Shown piece after piece: positions 7,194 through 17,355 of a DNA stretch of 64,000 nt (within the stretch, counting starts at the first letter, position 1; every line of letters starts with the position of its first letter). Source of the DNA: Brucella tritici. Lineage in GTDB: Bacteria > Pseudomonadota > Alphaproteobacteria > Rhizobiales > Rhizobiaceae. The translations under genes and the position numbers were made by a program. The notes under the pieces were generated by a model. The model was not told where the DNA came from and ran no database searches. It saw nothing but the letters and a program-made list of their open reading frames with translations. The stretch covers positions 248,001-312,000 of the forward strand of contig NZ_WBWA01000001.1 in assembly GCF_008932295.1 (NCBI RefSeq), in the 5' to 3' direction.

Positions 7194-8731
7194 TACACCT
7201 GCTCCCTGAAAATATCGGTTGGCGTCTGGACCACCTTCTGGCGCTTGGAGCCGAACAGGTCTTCGGTCGATGTTCCACCCGAGCAGCCATTGCCGAAGGT
7301 AAAGCCGCAGGAGCCGCGCACGTCATAGGCATCCTCGGTGATTTCACGATGCGTGGTCGGGATGACGAAGCGGTCTTCGTAATTGGCAATCGCCATGATG
7401 TGGTACATTTCCTCGATCATCGCGCTGCTCATGCCGACGCGGTCGGCAATCGCCTCGTCGATAACACCATCGACGGTCTTGGCCCGCATATAGGCACGCA
7501 TGGCGAGCATGCGTTCCAGCGCCGAGATGACCGGCTCTTCCTTGCCTGCCGTCAGAAGATTGGCAAGGTAGCGGACCGGGATGCGCATCGAACGAACATC
7601 CGGCAGCGGACCATCCATACCAAGCTTGCCAGCGGCGGCAGCCGACTGGAGCGGCGAGAGCGGCGGTACGTACCAGACCATCGGCAGGGTGCGGTATTCA
7701 GGATGGAGCGGGAAGGCAATCTTCCAGTCCATCGCCATCTTGTAGACCGGCGAATGCTTGGCGGATTCCAGCCAGGCTTCCGGCACACCGTCCTTGCGCG
7801 CCTGTTCGATCACGGCAGGATCGTTCGGATCGAGGAAGATGTTGAGCTGTTCCTGATAGAGATCCTGTTCATTGGCCGTGGAAGCGGCCTCCGAAATACG
7901 GTCGGCATCATAGAGCATCACACCCAGATAACGGATGCGGCCCACGCAGGTTTCCGAACATACGGTCGGCTGGCCTGCTTCAATGCGCGGATAGCAGAAG
8001 ATGCACTTTTCGGACTTGCCCGAACTCCAGTTGTAATAAATCTTCTTGTAGGGGCAACCGGAGACGCACATGCGCCAGCCGCGGCACTTTTCCTGATCGA
8101 TCAGGACAATGCCGTCATCCTCGCGCTTGTAGATCGCCCCTGACGGGCAGGCCGCAACGCAGGTCGGGTTGAGGCAGTGCTCGCAAAGGCGCGGCAGATA
8201 CATCATGAAGGTGTTTTCGAACTGGCCGTAGATTTCCTTTTCCACGCCTTCGAAATTATAGTCCTTCGAACGCTTGGCGAATTCACCGCCGAGAATTTCT
8301 TCCCAGTTCGGGCCCCATTCGATCTTTTCCATCCGCTCGCCGGAAATCAGCGAGCGCGGACGGGCGGTCGGCATGGTCCTGCTTTCGCCTGCCGTCTGGA
8401 GATGGCCGTAATCGAAGTCGAACGGCTCATAATAGTCGTCGATTTCAGGCAGGTCCGGATTGGCGAAAATCTTGGCGAGGATGCGCCACTTGGAGCCCAT
8501 CTTCGGCTCTATCTTGCCGTTCTTCTTGCGGACCCAGCCGCCGTTCCACTTCTTCTGGTTTTCCCATTCCTTGGGGAAGCCGATGCCGGGCTTGGTCTCG
8601 ACATTGTTGAACCAGGCATATTCCACGCCTTCACGGTTGGTCCAGACGTTCTTGCACGTCACGGAGCAGGTGTGGCAGCCGATGCACTTGTCGAGATTGA
8701 GCACCATTCCAATTTGGGCACGGATTTTCAT
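7193..8731 (-). CDS. narH: Respiratory nitrate reductase beta subunit (iron-sulfur)
   Basis: A 512-residue cytoplasmic electron-transfer subunit with four Fe-S clusters. The cysteine groups are visible in order: CIGCHTCSVTCKNVW (16-30), CEHCLNPTCVAACP (about 183-196), CRGWRMCVSGCP (about 216-227, where Trp replaces one Cys and so marks the 3Fe-4S cluster) and CIFCYPRIEAGQPTVCSETC (about 243-262). It links NarI haems to the NarG active site. Its ATG overlaps the narG stop (ATGA). Length and motif order match E. coli NarH. Confidence 0.97.
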   Translation of the reverse strand: MKIRAQIGMVLNLDKCIGCHTCSVTCKNVWTNREGVEYAWFNNVETKPGIGFPKEWENQKKWNGGWVRKKNGKIEPKMGSKWRILAKIFANPDLPEIDDYYEPFDFDYGHLQTAGESRTMPTARPRSLISGERMEKIEWGPNWEEILGGEFAKRSKDYNFEGVEKEIYGQFENTFMMYLPRLCEHCLNPTCVAACPSGAIYKREDDGIVLIDQEKCRGWRMCVSGCPYKKIYYNWSSGKSEKCIFCYPRIEAGQPTVCSETCVGRIRYLGVMLYDADRISEAASTANEQDLYQEQLNIFLDPNDPAVIEQARKDGVPEAWLESAKHSPVYKMAMDWKIAFPLHPEYRTLPMVWYVPPLSPLQSAAAAGKLGMDGPLPDVRSMRIPVRYLANLLTAGKEEPVISALERMLAMRAYMRAKTVDGVIDEAIADRVGMSSAMIEEMYHIMAIANYEDRFVIPTTHREITEDAYDVRGSCGFTFGNGCSGGTSTEDLFGSKRQKVVQTPTDIFREQV

Positions 8732-11700
8732 TCTGCTGCCTCCTTCGCTGCGGAGCTCTGGTTGCCTTCTTCAAGCGGACCTTCCATCCAGTCCACTTTC
8801 TCAAGCTTGCGCACGACCACGAACTCGTCACGGTTTGAGCCGACGGTTCCGTAATAGTTGAAGCCATAGGACTGGTGGGCGTAGCCGCCGATCATATGCG
8901 TCGGCTTGGTGATGATGCGAGTGACGGAGTTGTGAATGCCGCCGCGCTGGCCGGTGAGCGGCGAGCCGGGCGTATTCACGATCTTCTCCTGCGCATGATA
9001 CATGAAGACGGTTCCGTCCTTCATGCGCTGGGAGACGACCGCACGGGCCACAATGGCGCCATTGGCGTTGTAGACTTCCACCCAGTCATTATCGACAAGG
9101 CCTGCCCTTGCTGCATCCGGTTCCGAAATCCAGACAACCGGCCCGCCGCGATTGAGCGTCAGCATTAGGAGATTGTCCGTATAGGTGGAGTGGATACCCC
9201 ATTTCTGGTGCGGCGTGATGAAGTTCAGCACCAGATGCGGCTTGCCGTCCGCCTTTTCACGGATTGCCGGGTTGACCGTCTTGGTATCGATCGGCGGGCG
9301 ATAGACGCAGAAACCTTCGCCGAATGCACGCATCCACAGGTGATCCTGATAGAGCTGCTGACGGCCGGTCAGCGTGCGCCACGGGATCAGCTCGTGCACG
9401 TTGGTATAGCCTGCATTGTAGCAGACTGTTTCGGACTCGATGCCCGACCAGGTTGGCGAGGAGATGATCTTGCGCGGTTGCGCAACAATATCGCGATAGC
9501 GGATCTTCTCGTCTTCCTTCGGGATCGCGAGATGCGAATGGTCGCGGCCTGTGAACTTCGACAGCGCTTCCCATGCCTTGACCGCCACTTCGCCGTTGGT
9601 TTCCGGCGCAAGCGACAGAATAACCTCGGTTGCGTCAACATCGGTATAGATGCGCGGACGTCCCTCGCTTGCCCCTGGTTCCTGAACCTTGCCGTTCAGA
9701 TTGGCGAGCAGCTCGACCTCGTGTTCGGTATTCCACGAAATGCCCTTGCCGCCATTGCCCAGCTTGTCAAGAAGCGGCCCAACGGACGTATAGCGCTTGT
9801 AGAGGTTTGGATAATCGCGCTCCACAACCACGACCGATGGCATGGTCTTGCCGGGGATCGGCTCGACTTCGCCCTTCTTCCAGTCAAGAACATCCTTCGG
9901 CTGCGCCAGTTCGCCCGCCGTGTCATGCAGGGTCGGCACAAGAACGATGTCCTTCTCGACACCCAGCACTTCCGGCGCCACTTCCGAGAACTTCTTCGCG
10001 ATACCCTTGAAGATTTCCCAGTCGCTGCGTGCTTCCCAGGCCGGGTCGGCTGCGCTCGACAGCGGATGGATGAAGGGGTGCATGTCGGAAGTATTGAGGT
10101 CGTTCTTCTCGTACCAGGTGGCAGTCGGCAGAACGATATCGGAATAGACGCAAGTTGTGGACATGCGGAAATCGAGCGTGACCAGCAGGTCGAGCTTTCC
10201 TTCCGGAGCATTCTCATGCCACACGGCCTCACGGCTTTCCTGTGCGCCTTCCTGACCCAGATCCTTGCCAAGCAGGCCGTTCGACGTGCCGAGCAGATGC
10301 TTCAGGAAATACTCATGCCCCTTGCCCGAGGAACCAAGCAGGTTCGAGCGCCAGACGAACATGTTGCGCGGCCAGTTGGCCTCGTGGTCGGGGTCCTCGC
10401 AGGACATGGTGACGGTGCCGTTCTTCAAAGCATTCGCGATGAAGTCTTTCGGCTCCTTGCCCGACGCGGCGGCCTCCTTGGCAAGCTCCAGCGGGTTGGT
10501 CTGGAGCTGCGGCGCGGAAGGCAGCCAGCCCATGCGCTCGGCACGGATGTTGTAGTCGATCATCGTGCCGTCCCACGCGCCCTCAGGCGCGGTGGGCGAG
10601 AGAATGTCCTGCACCTTCACGGTCTCGTAGCGCCACTGGTCGGTATGCGCATAGAAGAACGAGGTCGAATTCATATGGCGCGGCGGACGATTCCAGTCGA
10701 GCGCGAAGGCAAGCGCTGTCCAGCCGGTCTGCGGACGCAGCTTTTCCTGCCCCACATAATGGCTCCAGCCGCCGCCGGACTGGCCCACACAGCCGCACAT
10801 CACCAGCATGTTGATGATGCCGCGATAGTTCATGTCCATGTGATACCAGTGATTGAGACCGGCACCGAGGATGACCATCGAACGGCCATTGGTCTTTTCG
10901 GCATTGGTTGCGAATTCGCGGGCAACAGCAATGATCTGGTCGCGCGGGACGCCCGTGATCTTCTCTGCCCAGGCCGGGGTATATGGCAGGCCCTCGTCAT
11001 AGGACTTGGCGGAATTCTCGTCGCCAAGCCCGCGATCGAGACCGTAATTGGCTGCGAAGAGATCAAACACCGTCGCCACCATGACGTCGCCGCCCTTGAG
11101 CTTCAGCTTGCGGGCCGGAACCTTGCGCACCAGCACGCTGTCATGGTCCGTGCCTTCGAAGTAGTCGTGCTCGCGGTTGCCGAAATATGGGAATGCCACA
11201 TCGGCAACGGCATCGTGGCTGTCCTTGTCGATGAAGCTCTTGGCAAGCTCCACATCCTTGCCCTTGCCGTCCTTTTCTTCAAGGTTCCACTGGCCATCAT
11301 CACCCCAGCGGAAACCGATGGAGCCCTGCGGCGCAACATAGGCACCCGATTTCGTATCGAAGGCGACCGTCTTCCAGTCTGGATTATTGCCTTCGCCGAG
11401 ATCGCCCTTGAAGTCGGAAGCGCGCAGGAAGCGATCCGGCACATAACGTCCGTCCTTCTTCGAGAGCATGACCAGCATCGGGAAATCGGAATATTTACGG
11501 CAGTAATTCTCGAAATAGGGAACCTGCCGGTCAAGGTGATATTCGCGCAGGATCACATGGCCAAGCGCCATGGCAAGCGCGGCATCGGTGCCCTGCTTGG
11601 GATGCAGCCACAGGTCGGAGAATTTTGCGGCTTCCGAATAGTCGGGGCAGACAACGACCGACTTGGTGCCCTTGTAGCGCACTTCCGTATAGAAATGCGC

Positions 11701-12492
11701 ATCCGGCGTGCGGGTCTGCGGTACGTTGGAACCCCAGAGCATCAGGAAACCGGCATTGTACCAGTCAGCCGATTCCGGCACATCGGTTTGTTCGCCCCAG
11801 GTCTGCGGCGATGCTGGCGGCAGATCGCAATACCAGTCATAGAACGACATGCAGACGCCGCCCAGCAGCGACAGGTAACGCGAGCCCGCCGCATAGGACA
11901 CCATCGACATGGCCGGAATCGGCGAGAAGCCGATCACGCGGTCCGGTCCATAGGTCTTGGCGGTGTAGGCGTTGGCCGCGGCGATGATCTCGTTGACCTC
12001 TTCCCACGTTGCGCGAACGAAGCCGCCGAGACCGCGCACTTTCATATAATCGGCGCGCTTGGCTGGGTCCTGCTGGATCGCGGCCCAGGCTGCGACCGGC
12101 GTTTTCAATGCACGTTCCTTGCGCCACAGCTTCAGGAGGCGGGAGCGGATCAGCGGATATTTCACCCGGTTGGCAGAATAGACATACCAGCTATAGCTTG
12201 CCCCGCGCGAACAGCCGCGCGGCTCATGGTTCGGAAGATCGGCGCGCGTGCGCGGATAATCGGTCTGCTGGGTTTCCCAGGTGATGATGCCGCCCTTGAC
12301 GTAGACTTTCCACGAGCAGGAGCCGGTGCAGTTCACGCCATGGGTGGAGCGGACAATCTTGTCGTGCTGCCAGCGCTTGCGATAGGCCTCTTCCCAGTCA
12401 CGGTTTTCATTGGTCGTAACGCCATGGCCTTCCGAGAAGGTGCCGACATTCTTGCGCGCAAGAAAATTCAGGCGATCGAGGAGTAGACTCAT
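8728..12492 (-). CDS. narG: Respiratory nitrate reductase alpha subunit (Mo-bisMGD)
   Basis: A 1254-residue catalytic subunit reducing nitrate to nitrite on the cytoplasmic face of the membrane. The N-terminal FS0 cluster motif HGVNCTGSCSW (about residues 49-59) uses the His-Cys-Cys-Cys ligation particular to NarG, and YNAGFLMLWGSNVPQTRTPD near 240-260 carries the Asp that binds molybdenum. There is no twin-arginine leader, as expected for a cytoplasm-facing NarG. It starts 23 bases after narK and overlaps narH. A very long open frame on the opposite strand (9190-12486) is a codon-bias shadow. Confidence 0.98.
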   Translation of the reverse strand: MSLLLDRLNFLARKNVGTFSEGHGVTTNENRDWEEAYRKRWQHDKIVRSTHGVNCTGSCSWKVYVKGGIITWETQQTDYPRTRADLPNHEPRGCSRGASYSWYVYSANRVKYPLIRSRLLKLWRKERALKTPVAAWAAIQQDPAKRADYMKVRGLGGFVRATWEEVNEIIAAANAYTAKTYGPDRVIGFSPIPAMSMVSYAAGSRYLSLLGGVCMSFYDWYCDLPPASPQTWGEQTDVPESADWYNAGFLMLWGSNVPQTRTPDAHFYTEVRYKGTKSVVVCPDYSEAAKFSDLWLHPKQGTDAALAMALGHVILREYHLDRQVPYFENYCRKYSDFPMLVMLSKKDGRYVPDRFLRASDFKGDLGEGNNPDWKTVAFDTKSGAYVAPQGSIGFRWGDDGQWNLEEKDGKGKDVELAKSFIDKDSHDAVADVAFPYFGNREHDYFEGTDHDSVLVRKVPARKLKLKGGDVMVATVFDLFAANYGLDRGLGDENSAKSYDEGLPYTPAWAEKITGVPRDQIIAVAREFATNAEKTNGRSMVILGAGLNHWYHMDMNYRGIINMLVMCGCVGQSGGGWSHYVGQEKLRPQTGWTALAFALDWNRPPRHMNSTSFFYAHTDQWRYETVKVQDILSPTAPEGAWDGTMIDYNIRAERMGWLPSAPQLQTNPLELAKEAAASGKEPKDFIANALKNGTVTMSCEDPDHEANWPRNMFVWRSNLLGSSGKGHEYFLKHLLGTSNGLLGKDLGQEGAQESREAVWHENAPEGKLDLLVTLDFRMSTTCVYSDIVLPTATWYEKNDLNTSDMHPFIHPLSSAADPAWEARSDWEIFKGIAKKFSEVAPEVLGVEKDIVLVPTLHDTAGELAQPKDVLDWKKGEVEPIPGKTMPSVVVVERDYPNLYKRYTSVGPLLDKLGNGGKGISWNTEHEVELLANLNGKVQEPGASEGRPRIYTDVDATEVILSLAPETNGEVAVKAWEALSKFTGRDHSHLAIPKEDEKIRYRDIVAQPRKIISSPTWSGIESETVCYNAGYTNVHELIPWRTLTGRQQLYQDHLWMRAFGEGFCVYRPPIDTKTVNPAIREKADGKPHLVLNFITPHQKWGIHSTYTDNLLMLTLNRGGPVVWISEPDAARAGLVDNDWVEVYNANGAIVARAVVSQRMKDGTVFMYHAQEKIVNTPGSPLTGQRGGIHNSVTRIITKPTHMIGGYAHQSYGFNYYGTVGSNRDEFVVVRKLEKVDWMEGPLEEGNQSSAAKEAAE

Positions 12493-12515
12493 GATTATAT
12501 CCTCACTTTATTTCT

Positions 12516-15254
12516 TCAGGCAGCGGCAGCGGCTGGTTTGCTGCGGTGCTCCACGTCGTAGAGCAGACCGCCTTTTCGGGTGTAGACGCCCCAGGTGATG
12601 ATGAGGCATGTCACGTAGAAGATCAGGAAGGCCCAGAGTGCGGCTTCCGGTCCGCCGGTCATGCTGATCGAGGTGCCGTAGCCCTTCGGGATAAAGAAGG
12701 CGCCGAAGGCAGCAATGGCCGAGGTGAAGCCGGTGATGGCAGCAGATTCCTTGTCCGCTTCGTGGCGGCGTTCTTCCGGGGTGGCGTTTGGCATCAGCCG
12801 CACCATTTCCTTCGACATGATCGCCGGGATCATCTGGAAAGTGGAGGCATTGCCTATACCGGTTGCGAAGAACAGCAGGACGAAGGAAGCAAAGAAGCCC
12901 CAGAAAGCATTCGGCTGATCCTTGATGCCGACGAAATACAGCACGCCCGCCACGCCGATCATCATCAGCACGAATGCCCAGATGGTAACGCGACCGCCGC
13001 CATATTTATCGGCAAGCCAGCCCGAACCCGACCGCGACAACGCGCCGACGAGAGGTCCGAGGAAGGCGAACTGAAGCGCGTTCACCTCGGGGAACAGGAT
13101 GTTGGTCAAAAGCGGGAAGCCCGCCGAATAACCGATGAACGAGCCGAAAGTACCGGTATAGAGCCAGCACATAATCCAGTTGTGCTTGCGGCGGAAAATG
13201 ACGGCCTGATCGGCAAACGAAGCCTTGGCCGACGCGATATCGTTCATGCCGAACCAGTTGGCGAAAGCCGTGACGACGATGAACGGCACGAAGAAGAAAC
13301 CGGCATTCTGCAGCCAGAGCGGCGTGCTGCCGGCTTCGGTTGCAACCATTGCCGGATCACCGCCAAGCTTGCCGAAGATACCGGCAGTGATGACCAGCGG
13401 AACCACGAACTGCACGACGCTGACGCCGAGATTGCCGAGGCCAGCATTGAGCGCTGCCGCATTGCCCTTCTCATGCTTCGGGAAGAAGAACGAGATGTTG
13501 GACATGGAAGAGGCGAAGTTGCCGCCACCGAAGCCGCAGCAGAGCGCCAGCAGCAGGAAGATGAAATAAGGCGTATTCGGGTTCTGCACGGCATAACCGA
13601 TACCGATGGCCGGAATGACCAGCGACCAGGTGGTCAGTGTGGTCCACAGGCGGCCGCCGAAGATCGGCACCATGAAGGAATAGAAGATGCGGAAGGTCGC
13701 GCCCGAAATGCCGGGGAGCGCCGCCAGCCAGAAGAGCTGATCGGTCGTGAACTGGTAGCCGACCAGCGGCAGCTTCGCCACCACCACGGACCAGACCTGC
13801 CAGATGGCGAAGGACAGGAGAAGCGCGGGGATCGAAAGCCACAGGTTGCGCTTGGCGATCTTCCTTCCCTTCTGTTCCCAGAAGGTCGGATCGTCCGGGC
13901 GCCAGTCGGTGAGGACGGAATCGCCCTTTGCAGGCTTGACGTCAACCTTCTTCAGGCCCTGCAATTCGGCAAAGGGTGGAAGCTCGTCCGTCGCCTTGCC
14001 TTCGGCTGCGCGTTCCATCTGGCGGATCGAGACATGCATCCACGCAAAGGAAACCGCGACGATGACAAAGAGCAGCATAAAGCAGCTTGTCCAGAGGCCG
14101 GTCTGGTCCAGAAGCACGCCGAACAGGATCGGCAGGATGAAGCCGCCAAGACCGCCGATCATGCCCACCAGACCGCCGACGGAGCCGACATTGCCCGGAT
14201 AATAGACCGGAATATGCTTGAAGACGGCTGCCTTGCCCAAGGCCATGAAGAAGCCGAGGATGAAGACGGTGATGGTGAAGCCGATCACGCCCATTTCCGC
14301 ATGGAAGGCCAGCGGGCCGTTATCGCTCTGGATGACATAATCCGTCGGCGGATAGGACAGCACGAAGGTCGCGACCAGCGAGACGGCGAAGGTCCAGTAC
14401 ATGACCCGGCGCGCGCCATAGACATCCGAAAGATGCCCGCCATAGGCGCGGAACAGGCTTGCCGGGACGGAGAAGAACGCCGCGATGATGCCTGCCAGGC
14501 GAATATCGACGCCATAGACATGGATCAGATACTGCGGCAGCCACAGCGCGAGCGCCACGAATGCGCCGAAGACGAAGAAATAGTAAAGCGAGAAACGCCA
14601 GACCTGAATGTTCTTCAGCGGCTCCAGCTCCATCAGGGTGCTGGTTGGCTTTTCACCTGTGCGCCGACGCTCGACCAGAACCGGATCGTCGCTCGTGGTG
14701 AAGTAGAAGATCAGTGCCATGACGACCATCGCGGCCGCCCAGATTTCGGCAACCATATGCCAGCCGAATGCAACCATGACCATCGGCGCGAAGAACTTCG
14801 TCACCGCCGAGCCAACATTGCCCGCGCCGAAAATGCCAAGCGCGACGCCCTGCTTTTCCGGAGGATACCAGCGCGAGACATAGGCGACACCAACCGAGAA
14901 CGACCCGCCCGCCACGCCGACGCCAAGTGCTGCAATCAGCATCTGCGGGTAGGTGGTGGCGTAGGTCAGAAGGTAGGTGGCAACCGCCGAGACCAGCATT
15001 GTGAGTGTGAAAATGGCGCGACCGCCATAGCGATCCGCCCAGATGCCCAAAATGACACGGATCAGCGATCCGGTCAGGATAGGTGTGCCGACGAGCAGGC
15101 CGAACTGGGTTTCCGTCAGGCCAAGCTCGGATCGAATTTCAATGCCGATGATTGCAAAGATGGTCCAGACCGCAAAACAGACAGTAAAAGCGGTCGTACT
15201 CATCGCTAGCGCCGTAGTCTGCGCCCTGGGATTTTCCCCTGCGACATGTTGCAT
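12516..15254 (-). CDS. narK: Fused NarK1-NarK2 nitrate/nitrite transporter
   Basis: A 912-residue protein made of two complete MFS transporters. The first (about residues 15-430) is NarK1-like, a nitrate/proton symporter type, with GVGVAGGSFSVGVAYVSRW; the second (about 480-900) is NarK2-like, a nitrate/nitrite exchanger type, with CCGFGGGNFASSMSNISFFF. A charged cytoplasmic linker (about 425-475) joins them. The same fusion is known in Paracoccus and other alphaproteobacteria, where the first half starts nitrate respiration and the second exchanges nitrite for nitrate. The ATG follows GGAGTACGCCT. It is the first gene of the nar operon, with an FNR box upstream. Confidence 0.96.
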   Translation of the reverse strand: MQHVAGENPRAQTTALAMSTTAFTVCFAVWTIFAIIGIEIRSELGLTETQFGLLVGTPILTGSLIRVILGIWADRYGGRAIFTLTMLVSAVATYLLTYATTYPQMLIAALGVGVAGGSFSVGVAYVSRWYPPEKQGVALGIFGAGNVGSAVTKFFAPMVMVAFGWHMVAEIWAAAMVVMALIFYFTTSDDPVLVERRRTGEKPTSTLMELEPLKNIQVWRFSLYYFFVFGAFVALALWLPQYLIHVYGVDIRLAGIIAAFFSVPASLFRAYGGHLSDVYGARRVMYWTFAVSLVATFVLSYPPTDYVIQSDNGPLAFHAEMGVIGFTITVFILGFFMALGKAAVFKHIPVYYPGNVGSVGGLVGMIGGLGGFILPILFGVLLDQTGLWTSCFMLLFVIVAVSFAWMHVSIRQMERAAEGKATDELPPFAELQGLKKVDVKPAKGDSVLTDWRPDDPTFWEQKGRKIAKRNLWLSIPALLLSFAIWQVWSVVVAKLPLVGYQFTTDQLFWLAALPGISGATFRIFYSFMVPIFGGRLWTTLTTWSLVIPAIGIGYAVQNPNTPYFIFLLLALCCGFGGGNFASSMSNISFFFPKHEKGNAAALNAGLGNLGVSVVQFVVPLVITAGIFGKLGGDPAMVATEAGSTPLWLQNAGFFFVPFIVVTAFANWFGMNDIASAKASFADQAVIFRRKHNWIMCWLYTGTFGSFIGYSAGFPLLTNILFPEVNALQFAFLGPLVGALSRSGSGWLADKYGGGRVTIWAFVLMMIGVAGVLYFVGIKDQPNAFWGFFASFVLLFFATGIGNASTFQMIPAIMSKEMVRLMPNATPEERRHEADKESAAITGFTSAIAAFGAFFIPKGYGTSISMTGGPEAALWAFLIFYVTCLIITWGVYTRKGGLLYDVEHRSKPAAAAA

Positions 15255-15324
15255 AGGCGTACTCCGAATTGAATACCATGGAAGGTTTCGTTTGCACTTA
15301 TGCGTCGACTGTCAGATGAATACA

Positions 15325-15338
15325 TTGATTAAGATCAA
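15325..15338 (-). promoter_or_regulatory. FNR/NarR box for the nar operon
   Basis: TTGATTAAGATCAA is a perfect TTGAT-N4-ATCAA site centred about 77 bases upstream of the narK ATG. If it sits at -41.5, transcription would start about 36 bases before the ATG. It lies in the divergent 15255-15493 region shared with narR and is the likely site for anaerobic activation by FnrL and/or NarR. Confidence 0.8.
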
Positions 15339-15436
15339 TATCGGCAGACTATTCAAGTTGAATTTTAAATACTCGTACGTTAACGGCAAAAATAGATTTA
15401 GTTTGATCCAAGTATTGATTAATTCGCATTGCGCAA

Positions 15437-15450
15437 TTGATATTTATCAA
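15437..15450 (+). promoter_or_regulatory. Second FNR-type box next to the narR start
   Basis: TTGATATTTATCAA is another perfect FNR-type palindrome, centred about 50 bases before the narR ATG and about 190 before narK. If used at -41.5 for narR it leaves a leader of only about 9 bases, so it may instead act in repression/autoregulation or as a distal site for narK. Confidence 0.65.
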
Positions 15451-15493
15451 GCATAATTGACCGGTAAAAACTTGAGGGTGAAAGTGAGGTTTA

Positions 15494-16213
15494 ATGCGGA
15501 AAGAAGACATCGACGCATTGAGGAATTTGCCGCTCTTTATGGACATGGCAGACGCCACGTTCGAGCGGATCATGCGTCCGAGCTTCGTGCAGTCATTTCC
15601 GCCTCGGACGACCTTGATCAAGGAAGACGAGCCTGCGGACTTTCTGTTCGCGATCCTCGACGGCCTTGTGCTGATGTCGGCGAAATCGGATGACGGCGAG
15701 ACCGCGCTGGAGATACTGCGCGCCGACGACATCTTCATTCTGGCAGCCGTGCTCAATGACGATGTGTGCCTGCAGACCGCCCAGACATTGACGCCGACCC
15801 GCGTGTTGATGGTGCCCTCCAGCCTGGTCCGGGATTTGATGAGCGAGGATGTCGGCTTCATGCGTTCCGTCGTCTTTGAAACCGCACGCTCTTATCGCCG
15901 TCTGGTCAAGGAACTGAAAGCACAGAAGCTTCGAAGCAGTGTGCAACGCCTCGCCAACTGGATCGTCAAGGAATCGCTGTTGAACAACGGCGCGGAAGTC
16001 GTGATGATCCCTTATGAGAAACGAACCCTTGCCGCTTATCTCGGCATGACGCCGGAAAACCTGTCGCGCAATTTTGCGACGCTTGGCTCGCATGGCGTCA
16101 GCGTGCAGGCCTCCGCGATCAAGATCACGAACAAGAACAGGCTGCTGCAATTTGCTGCCCCTTCCCATCTGATCGACAGGGAAGAACCGACACGCACTGC
16201 CGACAGGGTATGA
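15494..16213 (+). CDS. narR: Crp/Fnr family regulator, NarR-type
   Basis: A 239-residue regulator with a cyclic-nucleotide-binding-like sensory domain (about 10-125), a dimer helix (about 130-160) and a C-terminal winged helix (about 170-225) whose recognition part reads EKRTLAAYLGMTPENLSRNF. It has one cysteine only and none at the N terminus, so it cannot carry the FNR oxygen-sensing Fe-S cluster. This fits NarR, the nitrate/nitrite-responsive subgroup found divergent to narKGHJI in Paracoccus. The ATG follows GTGAGGTTTA. It most likely binds the TTGAT-N4-ATCAA sites in the shared intergenic region. DNR/NnrR-type function is the main alternative. Confidence 0.82.
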   Translation: MRKEDIDALRNLPLFMDMADATFERIMRPSFVQSFPPRTTLIKEDEPADFLFAILDGLVLMSAKSDDGETALEILRADDIFILAAVLNDDVCLQTAQTLTPTRVLMVPSSLVRDLMSEDVGFMRSVVFETARSYRRLVKELKAQKLRSSVQRLANWIVKESLLNNGAEVVMIPYEKRTLAAYLGMTPENLSRNFATLGSHGVSVQASAIKITNKNRLLQFAAPSHLIDREEPTRTADRV

Positions 16214-16283
16214 GACCGGCTTTCATCGTCCTGTCAAACAGAACAGCTATCCGGTGACTTTCCTGATCGAACGGATATCCGTC

Positions 16284-17348
16284 ATGAAAGCACCTTTTGT
16301 TGCACTGTTTCTTGCCCTTGCCACCAGCGCCTCAGCACAGGAAATGCAGAAGCCGGAACTTATCGGCGCTATCACGCTGCCGACCGGCTTGAAAATTGGC
16401 GGCATTGAATTCGGTGGAATTTCCGGCCTCGATTACGATCCGCGAGAGGATGTCTATTACGCCATTTCCGACGACCGCTCGGAAAACGCACCTGCGCGCT
16501 TCTACAAGCTCAAGCTCGCCATCGACGGTTCCGGCGTGCAAAGCCTTGATATTCTGGAAACTGTCACGCTTCTGGACAAGGCCGGCAAACCATTTGAACT
16601 GAAGGATGTGGACCCTGAAAGCATCCGTTTCAACGGGGAGACCGGCACGCTCTACTGGTCGAGCGAAGGCGATAGGAATGGCAGGCCTTTTATCGGCGAA
16701 GCAAAGACCAACGGCAGCTTCATTCGCGAATTTGCTTTGCCGGAAGCCTACATCCCCGACGAGAGCAAGACACGCGGCATCCGCAACAATCTGTCTTTTG
16801 AAAGCCTGACCATCACACCGGACGGAAAGACGCTTCTGGCGGGAACGGAAAACGCCCTGATACAGGATGGCGACAAGGCGACGCTCGACCACGGCAGCCG
16901 TTCACGCATCATCGCGTTTGACCTCGCCTCGGGCAATGTGACGGCAGAATATGCCTATGACACCGACCCGATCTTCACCAAGGCGACGCTGCCGCCCTTC
17001 TGGAACGATAACGGCCTGTCGGAATTCGTTGCCGACGGAAATGATCTCCTCACCGTCGAGCGCTCTTTCGCCATGGGCGTGGGCAATCGCATTTCGCTTT
17101 ACCGCGCATCCTTCGACGGCGCCAGCAATGTGAAGAATGTACCCTCACTGGCCAATCAGTCGGTGGCACCGCTCGGCAAGAAACTTCTCCTCCAGCTCAA
17201 CGAAGGCGATTTCGGCCTCGACATCGACAATATCGAGGCCGTCACCTTCGGGCCGATGGTTGACGGCAAGAAAACGCTGATCCTCGCTTCCGACAACAAT
17301 TTCAACCACGGTCAGGTCTCGCAGTTCATCGCCTTGAAGCTGCCCTGA
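16284..17348 (+). CDS. Secreted phytase-like esterase domain protein
   Basis: A 354-residue exported protein. Residues 1-18 (KAPFVALFLALATSASA) form a signal peptide. The rest is a beta-propeller-like esterase-like phytase domain, with GGISGLDYDPREDVYYAISD near residues 42-61 and DPESIRFNGETGTLYWSSEG near 111-130, both usual for this family. Substrate is unknown; the family name reflects a fold relation rather than proven phytase activity. I chose the ATG that opens the signal peptide; a GTG 30 bases upstream is in frame. It is a single gene between narR and a repeat element and shows no link to either neighbour. Confidence 0.8.
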   Translation: MKAPFVALFLALATSASAQEMQKPELIGAITLPTGLKIGGIEFGGISGLDYDPREDVYYAISDDRSENAPARFYKLKLAIDGSGVQSLDILETVTLLDKAGKPFELKDVDPESIRFNGETGTLYWSSEGDRNGRPFIGEAKTNGSFIREFALPEAYIPDESKTRGIRNNLSFESLTITPDGKTLLAGTENALIQDGDKATLDHGSRSRIIAFDLASGNVTAEYAYDTDPIFTKATLPPFWNDNGLSEFVADGNDLLTVERSFAMGVGNRISLYRASFDGASNVKNVPSLANQSVAPLGKKLLLQLNEGDFGLDIDNIEAVTFGPMVDGKKTLILASDNNFNHGQVSQFIALKLP

Positions 17349-17355
17349 CCGACCC

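Noticed and set aside
9190-12486. 1098-codon open frame opposite narG
   Set aside because: Arginine/alanine/isoleucine-rich with no motif, fully antisense to a certain gene; a codon-bias shadow.
12546-15209. 887-codon open frame opposite narK
   Set aside because: Highly charged, Asp/Glu/Arg/His-rich product with no fold signal, antisense to a clear transporter gene.
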